Source: UBA7455 sp026713185
Lineage (GTDB): Bacteria > Pseudomonadota > Gammaproteobacteria > Pseudomonadales > Azotimanducaceae
Length of the DNA: 64,000 nt
Assembly (NCBI GenBank): GCA_963665785.1
Contig: OY762456.1
Span: 3,906,001-3,970,000, forward strand
Reading direction: 5' to 3'
Every line of letters starts with the position of its first letter. The first letter of the stretch is position 1. Below are positions 53,910 through 62,574 of the stretch, piece by piece. Under the pieces are notes generated by a model. That model did no database searches, was not told the origin of the DNA, and saw only the letters and a list, made by a program, of their open reading frames with translations. The translations under genes and the position numbers were made by a program.

Positions 53910-56252
53910 TTATCGAATCCCGAATTCAAACTGAAATGATTCCGCTTCATCACCATCCTTTTTATTAAACGGGAATGACAAGGCAAAACTGATGGGTGCA
54001 AATCCGGTAATCCAGTTCACTGCAAAGCCTGCAGTGTAGCGTAATTCACCTTCATCCAAATCGTGACATACCACACTGACATCTGGACAGTTGGTGTTGA
54101 ATACGTTACCAGCATCTATAAAAAATACCGATTGCATTTGTCGCTGGTCCTTGACGAAGGGTAGTGGGAACAAAATTTCTGCACTGGTTTCAATCAGGAC
54201 ATTACCTCCGATAGGGTCCAGATCTCTAAACTGCTGCAGTGGTGAAGGCGTTCCCCTGGGTCCAAGGGTATTGTTTTCATAGCCACGTACGGATCCGATA
54301 CCACCAGCAAGAAAGTGCTTGTAGAAAGGAAAAACACTGGTGTCGCCGTAAGCATCACCGTAACCGAGATCAGTTCTTAACCGCAGGGTAAATAATCTGC
54401 TCAGTGGAAAGAAAATCTGGGCATTGTAGTTTATTCGAAAAAATTCCAGTTTACTCTGGGGAACTGTTGCCTCGAAAGAAATCGATTGTGAACGACCTCC
54501 GGTCGGTAAGGTACCGCGATTCAATGCCGACATGATATAAGAACCCGTAAGGCTGACGAGATCAAATTTTTTACCCTCTGTTGCCAGGAATTGTGAGATT
54601 TCCTGAACCGGGAACACACCCTCCTGGATTTCGGTATTCTCGTAACCAACACTGAAACCAAGTCGGGAGATCTCGTTGATCGGATAACCGTAATTTATTG
54701 CTCCGCCGAAACTGTCCGAGGTATACCGGGCAATGTTGCTTTCCCTGAAATCGCTCTTGCGAAAGAATAATGAATAACCCCGACTGACACCGTCAATCGT
54801 GTAATACGGATCAAAATAGGTAATATTGAATGCTGACTGGAAATCACTATGACTAATACCAATGTTGAAACTGTTACCACTGCCGAAGACATTGCTATCC
54901 TGGAAATTTGCACCCACTATCAAACCCGGACCCTCGGCATACCCCAGAGTACCTGAAATCGCACTCGAAGACTGTTCTTCAACGGTATAGTTGACGTCGA
55001 TCTGATCGTCCGTGCCTGCTACATTCACCGTTTCTACACTGACTTCCTTGAAAAAACCGAGACGTTCCAGGCGAACCTTCGATGCTTCGATTGCTGCGGT
55101 TGACGCCCAGCCACCTTCCATCTGGCGCATTTCGCGCCGCAGGACTTCGTCCTGGGTCTCCGTATTGCCCATGAAGTTTATCCGACGGACGTAAACACGC
55201 TTGCCGATATCAATGAAAAACCTGATGTTGACTGTTTTACCATCTTCATTGAATTCAGGTTCACCGGTAGCACTGGCAAAGGTATATCCCGAGTTACCCA
55301 ACACCTGTTCAATACGGTCCTCCGACAAAGTCATCAATTGCCGGGAATAAATATCTCCTTCCCGAGTCAGTAATAATGAACGTATGGCCTCGTCCGGTTG
55401 ATCACGCAGATCACCTGCAATATCCACATTGGCAATCTTGAACTGTTCACCTTCAACGATGTTGATGGTGATGTAGATATCTTCCATATTGGGTGCGATG
55501 GAAATCTGGGTGGAGTCGATGTCGAAATTCAGATAACCGCGGTCCAGATACCATGACTCCAGGGCTTCCAGATCAGATGTGAGCTTCTCTTTCGAATATT
55601 GATCATCCTTGGTGTAGAACGAGAACAATGACGGCGGCTTCAGCTCCATCAATTCAAGCAGCGTCTCGTCATCCCACAGGGTATTACCCACAATATTGAT
55701 ATGTTTTATGCTGGAAACATTGCCTTCATCGACATCCACCTTGACAGCGACACGGTTCCTGGGCAACTCCGTAACCTCTGTGGTCAGTTTGGCATCGTAG
55801 CGACCCTGTGAGACGTACTGCCGCTCCAGGTCCGCACTGATATGTTCAAGGGTGACCTTCTTGAATATCTGATCCGGCGCCAGTCCGGACTGGCTTAGGC
55901 CCTCCAGCAGGTCCTCGGTTTTGATTGCTTTATTGCCTTCAAATTCAATTGATTCAATAGAGGGTCTTTCCGTCACGGCAATGACCAGTACATTACCATC
56001 ACGGCCAACCCGGACATCATCGAAATAGCCAGTGTCAAACAACGACTTGATAATTGTCCGGATGTCCTGTTGATCCAGGTCGTCACCAACATTAAAGGGA
56101 ATGGAACTGAATATCGTTCCCGCTGAAATCCTCTGCAGTCCTTCAACACGGACATCCGTATACATAAATGCAGATGCGAAATGACCATAAAGCACCAATA
56201 CCAGGGCGATAATCCAGTAACCAGGTTGCTTTGTCGAATTCCTGCGGTGCAT
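53910..56252 (-). CDS. bamA: Outer membrane protein assembly factor BamA
   Basis: 780 residues: signal peptide, five POTRA domains (about 28-430) and a 16-strand beta-barrel. The loop-6 motif VRGY is present in LAGGIGSVRGYENNTLGPRG. It is the catalytic pore of the BAM complex and works with BamD (13.1 kb) and Skp. The chain ends FQFEFGIR, without the terminal aromatic residue that most outer-membrane proteins have. It follows rseP by 16 bp. Confidence 0.95.
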   Translation of the reverse strand: MHRRNSTKQPGYWIIALVLVLYGHFASAFMYTDVRVEGLQRISAGTIFSSIPFNVGDDLDQQDIRTIIKSLFDTGYFDDVRVGRDGNVLVIAVTERPSIESIEFEGNKAIKTEDLLEGLSQSGLAPDQIFKKVTLEHISADLERQYVSQGRYDAKLTTEVTELPRNRVAVKVDVDEGNVSSIKHINIVGNTLWDDETLLELMELKPPSLFSFYTKDDQYSKEKLTSDLEALESWYLDRGYLNFDIDSTQISIAPNMEDIYITINIVEGEQFKIANVDIAGDLRDQPDEAIRSLLLTREGDIYSRQLMTLSEDRIEQVLGNSGYTFASATGEPEFNEDGKTVNIRFFIDIGKRVYVRRINFMGNTETQDEVLRREMRQMEGGWASTAAIEASKVRLERLGFFKEVSVETVNVAGTDDQIDVNYTVEEQSSSAISGTLGYAEGPGLIVGANFQDSNVFGSGNSFNIGISHSDFQSAFNITYFDPYYTIDGVSRGYSLFFRKSDFRESNIARYTSDSFGGAINYGYPINEISRLGFSVGYENTEIQEGVFPVQEISQFLATEGKKFDLVSLTGSYIMSALNRGTLPTGGRSQSISFEATVPQSKLEFFRINYNAQIFFPLSRLFTLRLRTDLGYGDAYGDTSVFPFYKHFLAGGIGSVRGYENNTLGPRGTPSPLQQFRDLDPIGGNVLIETSAEILFPLPFVKDQRQMQSVFFIDAGNVFNTNCPDVSVVCHDLDEGELRYTAGFAVNWITGFAPISFALSFPFNKKDGDEAESFQFEFGIR

Positions 56253-56268
56253 TCTTTTCCTCTCTTCT

Positions 56269-57681
56269 CTAGAGCCTTACCAGATCATTGTAGAAAGCAA
56301 GCATCATGATACCTATGAGGAGGAACAATCCAAACTGAAGCCCCCACACCTGAATCCGCTGCGGTAATGGTCTGCGAAAGACCAGTTCAATGAGATAATA
56401 CAGGATATGTCCACCGTCAAGCATGGGGATAGGCAACAGATTGAGGACACCAAGACTGATCGAAATTAATGCGATAAAACCGGCAAAACTCTCCAGGCCC
56501 GATTGTGCTGTCGTGTTTGCTACCCGTGCTATGGTAATCGGACCGCTCAGGTTACTGGTGGATATCGCTCCAACAACCATTTTTTTAACTGCCAGCACGG
56601 TAAATGCCGCCACATCCCAGGTTTTCTCCAGGGCTGGTACAATCGCCCGATATACCGGATAGTTGATCTTCCGCAACATATCCTCCGGTTGTTGGACCGG
56701 TATTCTCGAAACACCGATAAAACCGGTGGTCTTGCCATCGTTTTCAATTGCTGCCGGTATCACAGGCAGATAGATGGTTTCAGTGCCCCGCAATATCTCC
56801 AGTTGAATCGATTGTTCCGGATGCATCTGGATGATTTGCACCCATTCACCCCAGTCGTTAACAGGAGATCCATCAATCTTTATGATTTCATCGCCCTTTT
56901 TCAAGCCGGCCTCCTCGGCCCGGCCACCCGTAACAAGTTCATTAACCACTGCTGGTATCCTGGGATACCATAACTGCAAACCAAGTTCAGCTGAGGGATA
57001 AGGATCGTCCTCACCCTTTAGCCAGTCATTGATTGGAATAACGTGATCCCTGGTGAAGTCCAGGCCTGCTTTCACTGTGATGGTTAATTCCCCGGATTCT
57101 CCCAGTCGCTCGAACAATCTCAGATTGGTATCGGACCATGTACTGACAGGTGTCCTGTCAACTGCGACAATTTCATCCCCGGCCACAAGACCGGCACGGC
57201 CAGCCATGGTATCCGGGTCGATTTCACCCAGTTTTGGTATTACACCCGTAACGCCGACTGAAAACAGCATCCAGTACACGACGATTGCCAGGAGGAAATT
57301 TGCAATGGGACCGGCAGAAGCGATGGCAATTCGCTGCAACACGGGCTTGCGATTGAAGGCCAGATGCAGTTGATCATCCGGTACGTATCCTTCTCTCTCA
57401 TCCAGCATTTTGACAAAACCCCCGAAGGGGATTGCCGCAACAGTAAATTCAGTGCCCTGCAAGGGCTCATTCGATCTGGTTTTAATTTCCTGATCAACAG
57501 GCACAGCCAGCACAGGGGCAGGACCACGTTTCGTTAACAGTGGCTTGCCAAACCCCACACTAAAACGCAGTACGTGGACGTTGCACAACCGCGCGACCAG
57601 ATAGTGCCCGTATTCGTGAATCGTCACCAGTATGGACAGGGTTACGATAAACGCCAGAACACTTTGTATCACTTCCATCAT
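56269..57681 (-). CDS. rseP: Site-2 protease RseP
   Basis: 470 residues, an inner-membrane zinc protease. HEYGH (22-26) is the zinc motif in helix 1, with the third ligand in LLPIPMLDGGHILYYL. Two PDZ domains lie between the membrane segments (about 130-220 and 230-310). RseP cuts anti-sigma factor RseA in the sigma-E envelope stress response and clears signal peptides. It overlaps dxr by 4 bp. It has about 20 residues more than E. coli RseP, in the loop around DQEIKTRSNEPLQG. Confidence 0.95.
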   Translation of the reverse strand: MMEVIQSVLAFIVTLSILVTIHEYGHYLVARLCNVHVLRFSVGFGKPLLTKRGPAPVLAVPVDQEIKTRSNEPLQGTEFTVAAIPFGGFVKMLDEREGYVPDDQLHLAFNRKPVLQRIAIASAGPIANFLLAIVVYWMLFSVGVTGVIPKLGEIDPDTMAGRAGLVAGDEIVAVDRTPVSTWSDTNLRLFERLGESGELTITVKAGLDFTRDHVIPINDWLKGEDDPYPSAELGLQLWYPRIPAVVNELVTGGRAEEAGLKKGDEIIKIDGSPVNDWGEWVQIIQMHPEQSIQLEILRGTETIYLPVIPAAIENDGKTTGFIGVSRIPVQQPEDMLRKINYPVYRAIVPALEKTWDVAAFTVLAVKKMVVGAISTSNLSGPITIARVANTTAQSGLESFAGFIALISISLGVLNLLPIPMLDGGHILYYLIELVFRRPLPQRIQVWGLQFGLFLLIGIMMLAFYNDLVRL

Positions 57682-58844
57682 TGGATTTTTTTCACTTTTC
57701 GAAAAGCCAGTTTTCTCGCCTCACCATCTTGTACTGTGACAGCTTCTATCGTAGAGGTTTCATGGTCCGTTGTCTGTTCCAGTACATCATTAATGATTAC
57801 CGGGATATCTGTAAAGCAGATACGTTCATCCAGAAACGCTGCAACGGCGACTTCATTGGCCGCATTCAGGGCAATCGACAGGCTCTGGGACTTGCCGGAT
57901 ACCTCTCTTGCCAGTTGCAAACAGGGAAATCTGTCCAGGTCGACATCTTCAAAGTGCAGGTCGACCAGCCGGGTCATATCCAGGCTTTTGACCCCGGATT
58001 GGATTCTGTCAGGCCAGGCAAGTCCATGGGCAATCGGCGTTCGCATATCCGGATTCCCTAATTGTGCCATAACTGAACCATCCAGGTATTCCACCATGGA
58101 ATGTACAATGCTCTGGGGGTGTATCACGACATCAATCAAATGAGATTGCAGCCGGAACAGAAAACCCGCCTCAAGCAGTTCCAGTCCCTTGTTCATCATT
58201 GTAGCCGAATCAACCGAAATTTTCCGACCCATCCTCCAGTTGGGGTGGGCACAGGCCTGATCTGGGGTTATCGTCTTCAGACAGGCTGCATTTGTCCTTA
58301 ACAATGGTCCACCGGACCCCGTCAGTATTAATCGTTTGATGCCTTTTGAATGGTATTGTGAACCGTTGGCAAGGCATTGGTATATTGCATTATGTTCACT
58401 GTCGATAGGCAGAAGAACTGCGTTATTCCGTTCCACCTCGTTCATGAACAACGCCCCGGACATTACCAGAGATTCCTTGTTCGCCAGCAGCGTCCGTTTA
58501 CCGGCTTTTACCGCTGCCAACGTAGGCTGCAGCCCCGCTGCACCAACAATTGCCGCCATAACAGTATCGACTTCATCATGTCCTGCAATACTGTACAGAT
58601 GCTGCTCTCCCCCCTGCACTTCTATCGGCAGACCGGCAAGGGCTGATCTTAACTTTACGGCGCTTGCCTCGTCACGCAGAACCGCATAGTGGGGTGAAAA
58701 TTCGCGACACTGTTTCGCAAGCATCTGCCAGTTGGTATTGGCGGTCAATGCGAATACCCTGTACCGATTCCGGTTTCTGGCAATGACGTCCAGGGTATTG
58801 ATACCGATAGTACCGGTTGACCCCAGGATGGTAACCCGATTCAT
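57678..58844 (-). CDS. dxr: 1-deoxy-D-xylulose 5-phosphate reductoisomerase
   Basis: 388 residues, cytoplasmic. The NADPH-binding start VTILGSTGTIGINTLDVI, LANKESLVMSGALF, LPIDSEHNAIYQCL and GRKISVDSATMMNKGLE are all typical. It performs the second step of the MEP pathway. It overlaps both cdsA and rseP by 4 bp, so this is one tightly coupled operon. The order dxr after frr, uppS and cdsA is normal except that uppS is missing. Confidence 0.96.
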   Translation of the reverse strand: MNRVTILGSTGTIGINTLDVIARNRNRYRVFALTANTNWQMLAKQCREFSPHYAVLRDEASAVKLRSALAGLPIEVQGGEQHLYSIAGHDEVDTVMAAIVGAAGLQPTLAAVKAGKRTLLANKESLVMSGALFMNEVERNNAVLLPIDSEHNAIYQCLANGSQYHSKGIKRLILTGSGGPLLRTNAACLKTITPDQACAHPNWRMGRKISVDSATMMNKGLELLEAGFLFRLQSHLIDVVIHPQSIVHSMVEYLDGSVMAQLGNPDMRTPIAHGLAWPDRIQSGVKSLDMTRLVDLHFEDVDLDRFPCLQLAREVSGKSQSLSIALNAANEVAVAAFLDERICFTDIPVIINDVLEQTTDHETSTIEAVTVQDGEARKLAFRKVKKIQ

Positions 58845-59659
58845 GACACCCGGGTCCAGCCGGAAAAAAGAATCAGTGCCACAAAGACCGGAGCGGCTGC
58901 CAACAGACTGTCTATGCGATCAAGAAATCCACCGTGCCCTGGCAGGAGATTGCTTGAATTTTTTACCCCGGCATGCCGTTTGAACATGCTGATGGTGAGA
59001 TCCCCCAACACGGAAACCATGGCGACAACAAGACATCCACCGAGAAAAATTATCCCGGCGCCAGAAACCAGATCCGATTTTCCGGTGACGTAGTGCATGA
59101 TAATGGCGATCAACATTGCAGTAGCCAGACCACCGTAAAAACCAGCCCAGGTTTTACCGGGACTGATCTCCGGAGAGAGTTTGCGTTTACCAAAGGCACG
59201 GCCTGAAAAATAGGCGCCTGTATCCGCCCCCCATACCAGGAAAAACAGTAACATTATTAATAATGTACCATCCGTTAATACTTTCAACTGCAACATGGCA
59301 ATCCAGGCCGGAACCAATATCACGAGACCAATCGCACATCGAATCATTTTCGATGACCAGTACCTGACCAGTTTCGGGTAACAGATCACCAGAACGAATG
59401 CTCCCAGCCACCAGCACAGCCCGATGGTGAGAACAGGAATCGGGGAAAGAAAGTAGCTACCGGCCAGAACTACAGACAGGAAGCCTGCATATGTGATCCG
59501 CATATGGCCCTTCAGACCAGCCAGATCAGCCCATTCCCAGCCACTGATGACGATGAACAGACCGATAAACAGTGCAAAAGGCAGCCCCTGCAGGACAACG
59601 ATTCCCGCTATGGTGAGTGGTGCGATGACAAGCGCAGTGATAACCCGCTGTTTGAGCAT
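58841..59659 (-). CDS. cdsA: Phosphatidate cytidylyltransferase
   Basis: 272 residues, about eight membrane helices. It makes CDP-diacylglycerol from phosphatidate and CTP. The C-terminal signature is recognisable (SVLGDLTISMFKRHAGVKNSS, then LLPGHGGFLDRIDSL), but two conserved acidic positions are changed: Glu of DLTES is Ile (about 223) and Asp of KDSS is Asn (about 234, codon AAT in an A-run). The latter position belongs to the metal-binding signature as I know it. Either this enzyme tolerates the changes, or a second CdsA does the work. Confidence 0.9.
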   Translation of the reverse strand: MLKQRVITALVIAPLTIAGIVVLQGLPFALFIGLFIVISGWEWADLAGLKGHMRITYAGFLSVVLAGSYFLSPIPVLTIGLCWWLGAFVLVICYPKLVRYWSSKMIRCAIGLVILVPAWIAMLQLKVLTDGTLLIMLLFFLVWGADTGAYFSGRAFGKRKLSPEISPGKTWAGFYGGLATAMLIAIIMHYVTGKSDLVSGAGIIFLGGCLVVAMVSVLGDLTISMFKRHAGVKNSSNLLPGHGGFLDRIDSLLAAAPVFVALILFSGWTRVS

Positions 59660-59666
59660 TGCCAGC

Positions 59667-60224
59667 TCAGATTTCCATCAGGTCGGATTCTTTTGCCTTG
59701 AGCATGGCATCGACTTGCCTGATCTGTACATCCGTCAATTTCTGTACAAGTTCATGACCCCTGCGTTCATCATCCTCGGTGATTTCCTTTTCTTTCAGAA
59801 ATTCCTTCAGATTGTTGTTGGCATCACGGCGGATATTCCTGATCGCAACACGGGCATGTTCCGCTTCGCTTCTGGCAACCCGGGTCAGTTCCCGGCGATT
59901 TTCCTCGGTGAGCGGTGGCATGGGAAGCCGAATATTTTCACTTGCCGTAGCAGGATTCAATCCAAGGTCAGACTTTAAAATCGCCTTCTCAATCACACCC
60001 GTCATGGACTTTTCCCAGGGTGTGATCAACAAGGTTCGTGCATCTTCCACAATCACACTGGCTACCTGATTGATAGGCGTATCATTGCCATAATAGGACA
60101 CGGTAATGCCATTCAGGATACCGGGATGGGCTCTTCCAGTGCGAATCCGGGCAAATGTACTCTCCAGGAATTCCAATGTCCTGTCCATTCGCTCTTTGGC
60201 ATCATCTCTTATGTCGTCAATCAC
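59667..60224 (-). CDS. frr: Ribosome recycling factor
   Basis: 185 residues from GTG 60224 (AGGA upstream), the standard length. Conserved segments: FARIRTGRAHPGIL, ITPWEKSMTGVIEKAI, SDLGLNPAT, LPPLTEENRRELTRV. With EF-G it splits the post-termination ribosome. The gene normally follows pyrH, but here it follows a 228-bp gap holding an inverted-repeat element. The next gene, cdsA, starts 7 bp after, with no uppS between. Confidence 0.96.
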   Translation of the reverse strand: MIDDIRDDAKERMDRTLEFLESTFARIRTGRAHPGILNGITVSYYGNDTPINQVASVIVEDARTLLITPWEKSMTGVIEKAILKSDLGLNPATASENIRLPMPPLTEENRRELTRVARSEAEHARVAIRNIRRDANNNLKEFLKEKEITEDDERRGHELVQKLTDVQIRQVDAMLKAKESDLMEI

Positions 60225-60260
60225 AACACATCCTGTATCAAAAAAACCTGATGAGTGGAC

Positions 60261-60428
60261 CTAGGAGGCTGTCCGAGAACTTAACTGACCTACTGCGAAC
60301 AAGCCTGATTGGCCATGTTTTCCGCTTATTTTCGTTTAATACGTACAATATTTGCCTCAAATAACCAAAAAATATGACTCAATCAGTCTCGCCCTCGCTA
60401 CGGTCGCAGTTCTCGGACAGCCTCCTAG
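60261..60428. mobile_element. MITE-like element with perfect 21-bp terminal inverted repeats
   Basis: The ends 60261-60281 (CTAGGAGGCTGTCCGAGAAC plus T) and 60408-60428 are perfect reverse complements, enclosing 126 bp of AT-rich sequence without a gene. The outermost CTAG is palindromic, so it may instead be a 4-bp target duplication; CTAG fits the YTAR target of IS5-group transposases, which is an inference. No transposase is encoded, so it would be moved in trans. It sits between tsf and frr, where pyrH is normally found. Confidence 0.8.
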
Positions 60429-60452
60429 ACAGCGTCCCCGGTACTGTTCGTA

Positions 60453-61310
60453 TCAGGAAAGTTGTGCAGCCACCTCCGCGGCAAAATCATCCGGTCCCTT
60501 GTCTATACCTTCACCAACCTCATAACGTACAAATCCGGTCACCCGGGCATTTGCCTTTTTGAGTAATGCTCCGACCCTGATATTGGAATCTTTGACAAAG
60601 GGCTGTTCGGTCAGGCTGATATCCGCCATGTATTTTCTGAGTTTGCCTTCTATCATCTTGGCTGCGATTTCCGGCGGTTTGCCACTGTCTCCGGCCTGTG
60701 CGGTATAGATTTCCCGTTCCCTGGCAATGACATCTTCCGGGACGTCAGAAGGATTCAGCACCTGGGGTTCAACAGCCGCTATGTGCATTGCCAGATCCCT
60801 GCCGAGAATCCTGTCACCACCTTCCATTGAAAGTAACACACCAATCTTGCTGTTGGTATGAACATAGCTGTAGACGTCCGGGTCACTGTAAACCTCTGCC
60901 CGGCGAATAGAGATATTCTCACCGATTTTCTGAACCAGAGATTCTCTTTCGGATTCCAGTCCCGTGGGCAGTAATGCTTCTATGCTGGTTTCCCTGCTCT
61001 TGAATACGCGGTCCACAACGGTCTGAACAAAGGCAGTGAAATTCTCATCACGTGCGGCAAAATCTGTTTCGCAGTTGACTTCCACCATGACACCCAGACT
61101 CGAATCTTCGGCAACCTGTATTCCGACAAGTCCATCACTGGCTATTCGACCAGCTTTTTTTGCTGCCTTCAAACCACTGGATTTACGGAGATTTTCAATG
61201 GCGAGTTCCATATCTCCCTGCGCTGTTACCAACGCCTTTTTACAGTCCATCATGCCGACTTGAGTACGCTCGCGCAGTTCCTTGACCATAGAAGCTGTTA
61301 TTGCAACCAC
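60453..61310 (-). CDS. tsf: Translation elongation factor Ts
   Basis: 285 residues from GTG 61310; its ribosome-binding site AGGGA lies in the last codons of rpsB, so the two are coupled. The N-terminal UBA-like domain (VKELRERTQVGMMDCKKAL) and the TDFAARDENFTAFV segment are typical. It exchanges GDP on EF-Tu. Downstream, pyrH is missing. Confidence 0.97.
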   Translation of the reverse strand: MVAITASMVKELRERTQVGMMDCKKALVTAQGDMELAIENLRKSSGLKAAKKAGRIASDGLVGIQVAEDSSLGVMVEVNCETDFAARDENFTAFVQTVVDRVFKSRETSIEALLPTGLESERESLVQKIGENISIRRAEVYSDPDVYSYVHTNSKIGVLLSMEGGDRILGRDLAMHIAAVEPQVLNPSDVPEDVIAREREIYTAQAGDSGKPPEIAAKMIEGKLRKYMADISLTEQPFVKDSNIRVGALLKKANARVTGFVRYEVGEGIDKGPDDFAAEVAAQLS

Positions 61311-61312
61311 TG

Positions 61313-62188
61313 TTATTCCCTCACCTCGTCAGTTTCTGTCTTTAAAAGGGAAGCATCAGTCCCTTCAGGAGCATCAGTACTGCTGGCTTCTGTTTCGTCT
61401 GGCAGTGGCGAAGATTCTTCTGCCGGTGGGGCTTCTTCCGAAACAGCTTCTGCCGGAGGGGCTTCAACAACTTCAACGAAATCGTCCTCGCTGAAACCTC
61501 CCTGGGACATGGCCTGACCCTCTATAACCGCATCTGCAATCGCTTCTACAAACAGGCGGATGGACCGAATGGCATCGTCATTACCGGGTATGATGTAATC
61601 TATGCCTTCAGGATTACTGTTGGTATCGACAATGCCGACAACCGGAATCTGCAGTTTCCTGGCTTCCGTGACCGCAATCCGTTCATAGTCCACATCCACC
61701 ACAAACAACACATCTGGCAAACCAGCCATTTCCTTGATGCCACCCAGACTATTCTCCAGCTTGTCGAGACTTCTCTGTCTGGACAGGGCTTCTTTTTTGG
61801 TGAGTTTCTCGAATGTTCCGTCGGTACTCTGGGTCTCCAGATCCTGTAAACGACGTATCGATTGCCTGATGGTTTTGTAGTTGGTCAACATGCCACCGAG
61901 CCAGCGCTTGTCCACATAGGGCATATTTGCCCTGGAAGCATGCTCTCTGATGACTTTCCCCGCACTTCGCTTGGTTCCAACGAAGAGGACCTTATTCTGT
62001 TTGGCGGCCACAGAGCGAAGAAATTCACAGGCTTCTTCAAGGCACGGCAGTGTATTTTCAAGATTGATAATATGGATGTTGTTTCTGGATCCAAAAATGT
62101 GCTCATTCATTTTTGGATTCCAGTATCTGGTCTGATGACCGAAGTGTGCACCTGCTTCCAGCAGGGAACGCATGGATACGTTGGACAT
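61313..62188 (-). CDS. rpsB: 30S ribosomal protein S2 with acidic C-terminal extension
   Basis: 291 residues from ATG 62188 (GGAG 8 bp upstream; the open frame before it is leader RNA). The start MSNVSMRSLLEAGAHFGHQT and the segment VIREHASRANMPYVDKRWLGG are typical. The S2 fold ends near residue 230; the remaining 60 residues are rich in Glu, Pro, Ala and Ser (EDDFVEVVEAPPAEAVSEEA and on), well beyond E. coli S2 (241). It begins the rpsB-tsf operon. Confidence 0.96.
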   Translation of the reverse strand: MSNVSMRSLLEAGAHFGHQTRYWNPKMNEHIFGSRNNIHIINLENTLPCLEEACEFLRSVAAKQNKVLFVGTKRSAGKVIREHASRANMPYVDKRWLGGMLTNYKTIRQSIRRLQDLETQSTDGTFEKLTKKEALSRQRSLDKLENSLGGIKEMAGLPDVLFVVDVDYERIAVTEARKLQIPVVGIVDTNSNPEGIDYIIPGNDDAIRSIRLFVEAIADAVIEGQAMSQGGFSEDDFVEVVEAPPAEAVSEEAPPAEESSPLPDETEASSTDAPEGTDASLLKTETDEVRE

Positions 62189-62301
62189 GTTTACTCCGAA
62201 TTTTTGGGTTTGGCCTCCACATACCCCATGATCCAACTGGCTGACCAGCACCCGAACCATGTGTCGATATGTGTGAGAATTAGGTCGGCTAATGCCGACG
62301 G
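62189..62301 (-). promoter_or_regulatory. Candidate structured 5' leader of rpsB
   Basis: About 113 nt separate the predicted transcription start from the rpsB ATG. It opens with a 6-bp hairpin, GTCGGC-ATTA-GCCGAC (62284-62299), directly at the 5' end, followed by GGTTCGGGTGCTGGT and a G-rich part before GGAG. Gammaproteobacteria have a known S2-binding leader (t44 type) that controls rpsB-tsf; this could be the same, but I could not verify its consensus. Confidence 0.4.
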
Positions 62302-62307
62302 GAGTGA

Positions 62308-62316
62308 TTTATACCA
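62308..62316 (-). promoter_or_regulatory. Extended -10 promoter of rpsB-tsf
   Basis: On the minus strand TGG-TATAAA (TATAAA at 62308-62313, TGG at 62314-62316) is an extended -10 element; no clear -35 is visible. A start about 7 bp downstream would put the GTCGGC hairpin near the 5' end of the RNA. The remaining 260 bp to the divergent LLM gene show nothing else I recognise. Confidence 0.5.
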
Positions 62317-62574
62317 TATTAACGCTGACAAAGACAGCATCCCGCACTCGGCTGAAACCCAATCTGTACCCAGTAAAATAATTAGCAATGTACGGGACGG
62401 CTTACCTGGAATTTCTTCGTCATGTATGATGAGAGTAAACAAACAAACTACCAGGCCATGAAAACAGGCTTGTGTGTAATAAAATTCGTGTTGGTAAACT
62501 GTGTTGGAAATAAGAAAGCCGTGGAAAAAGTCCGGCATCTACAGGAATCCGGTTGAAGGCAGGTTGTTGTTTGC

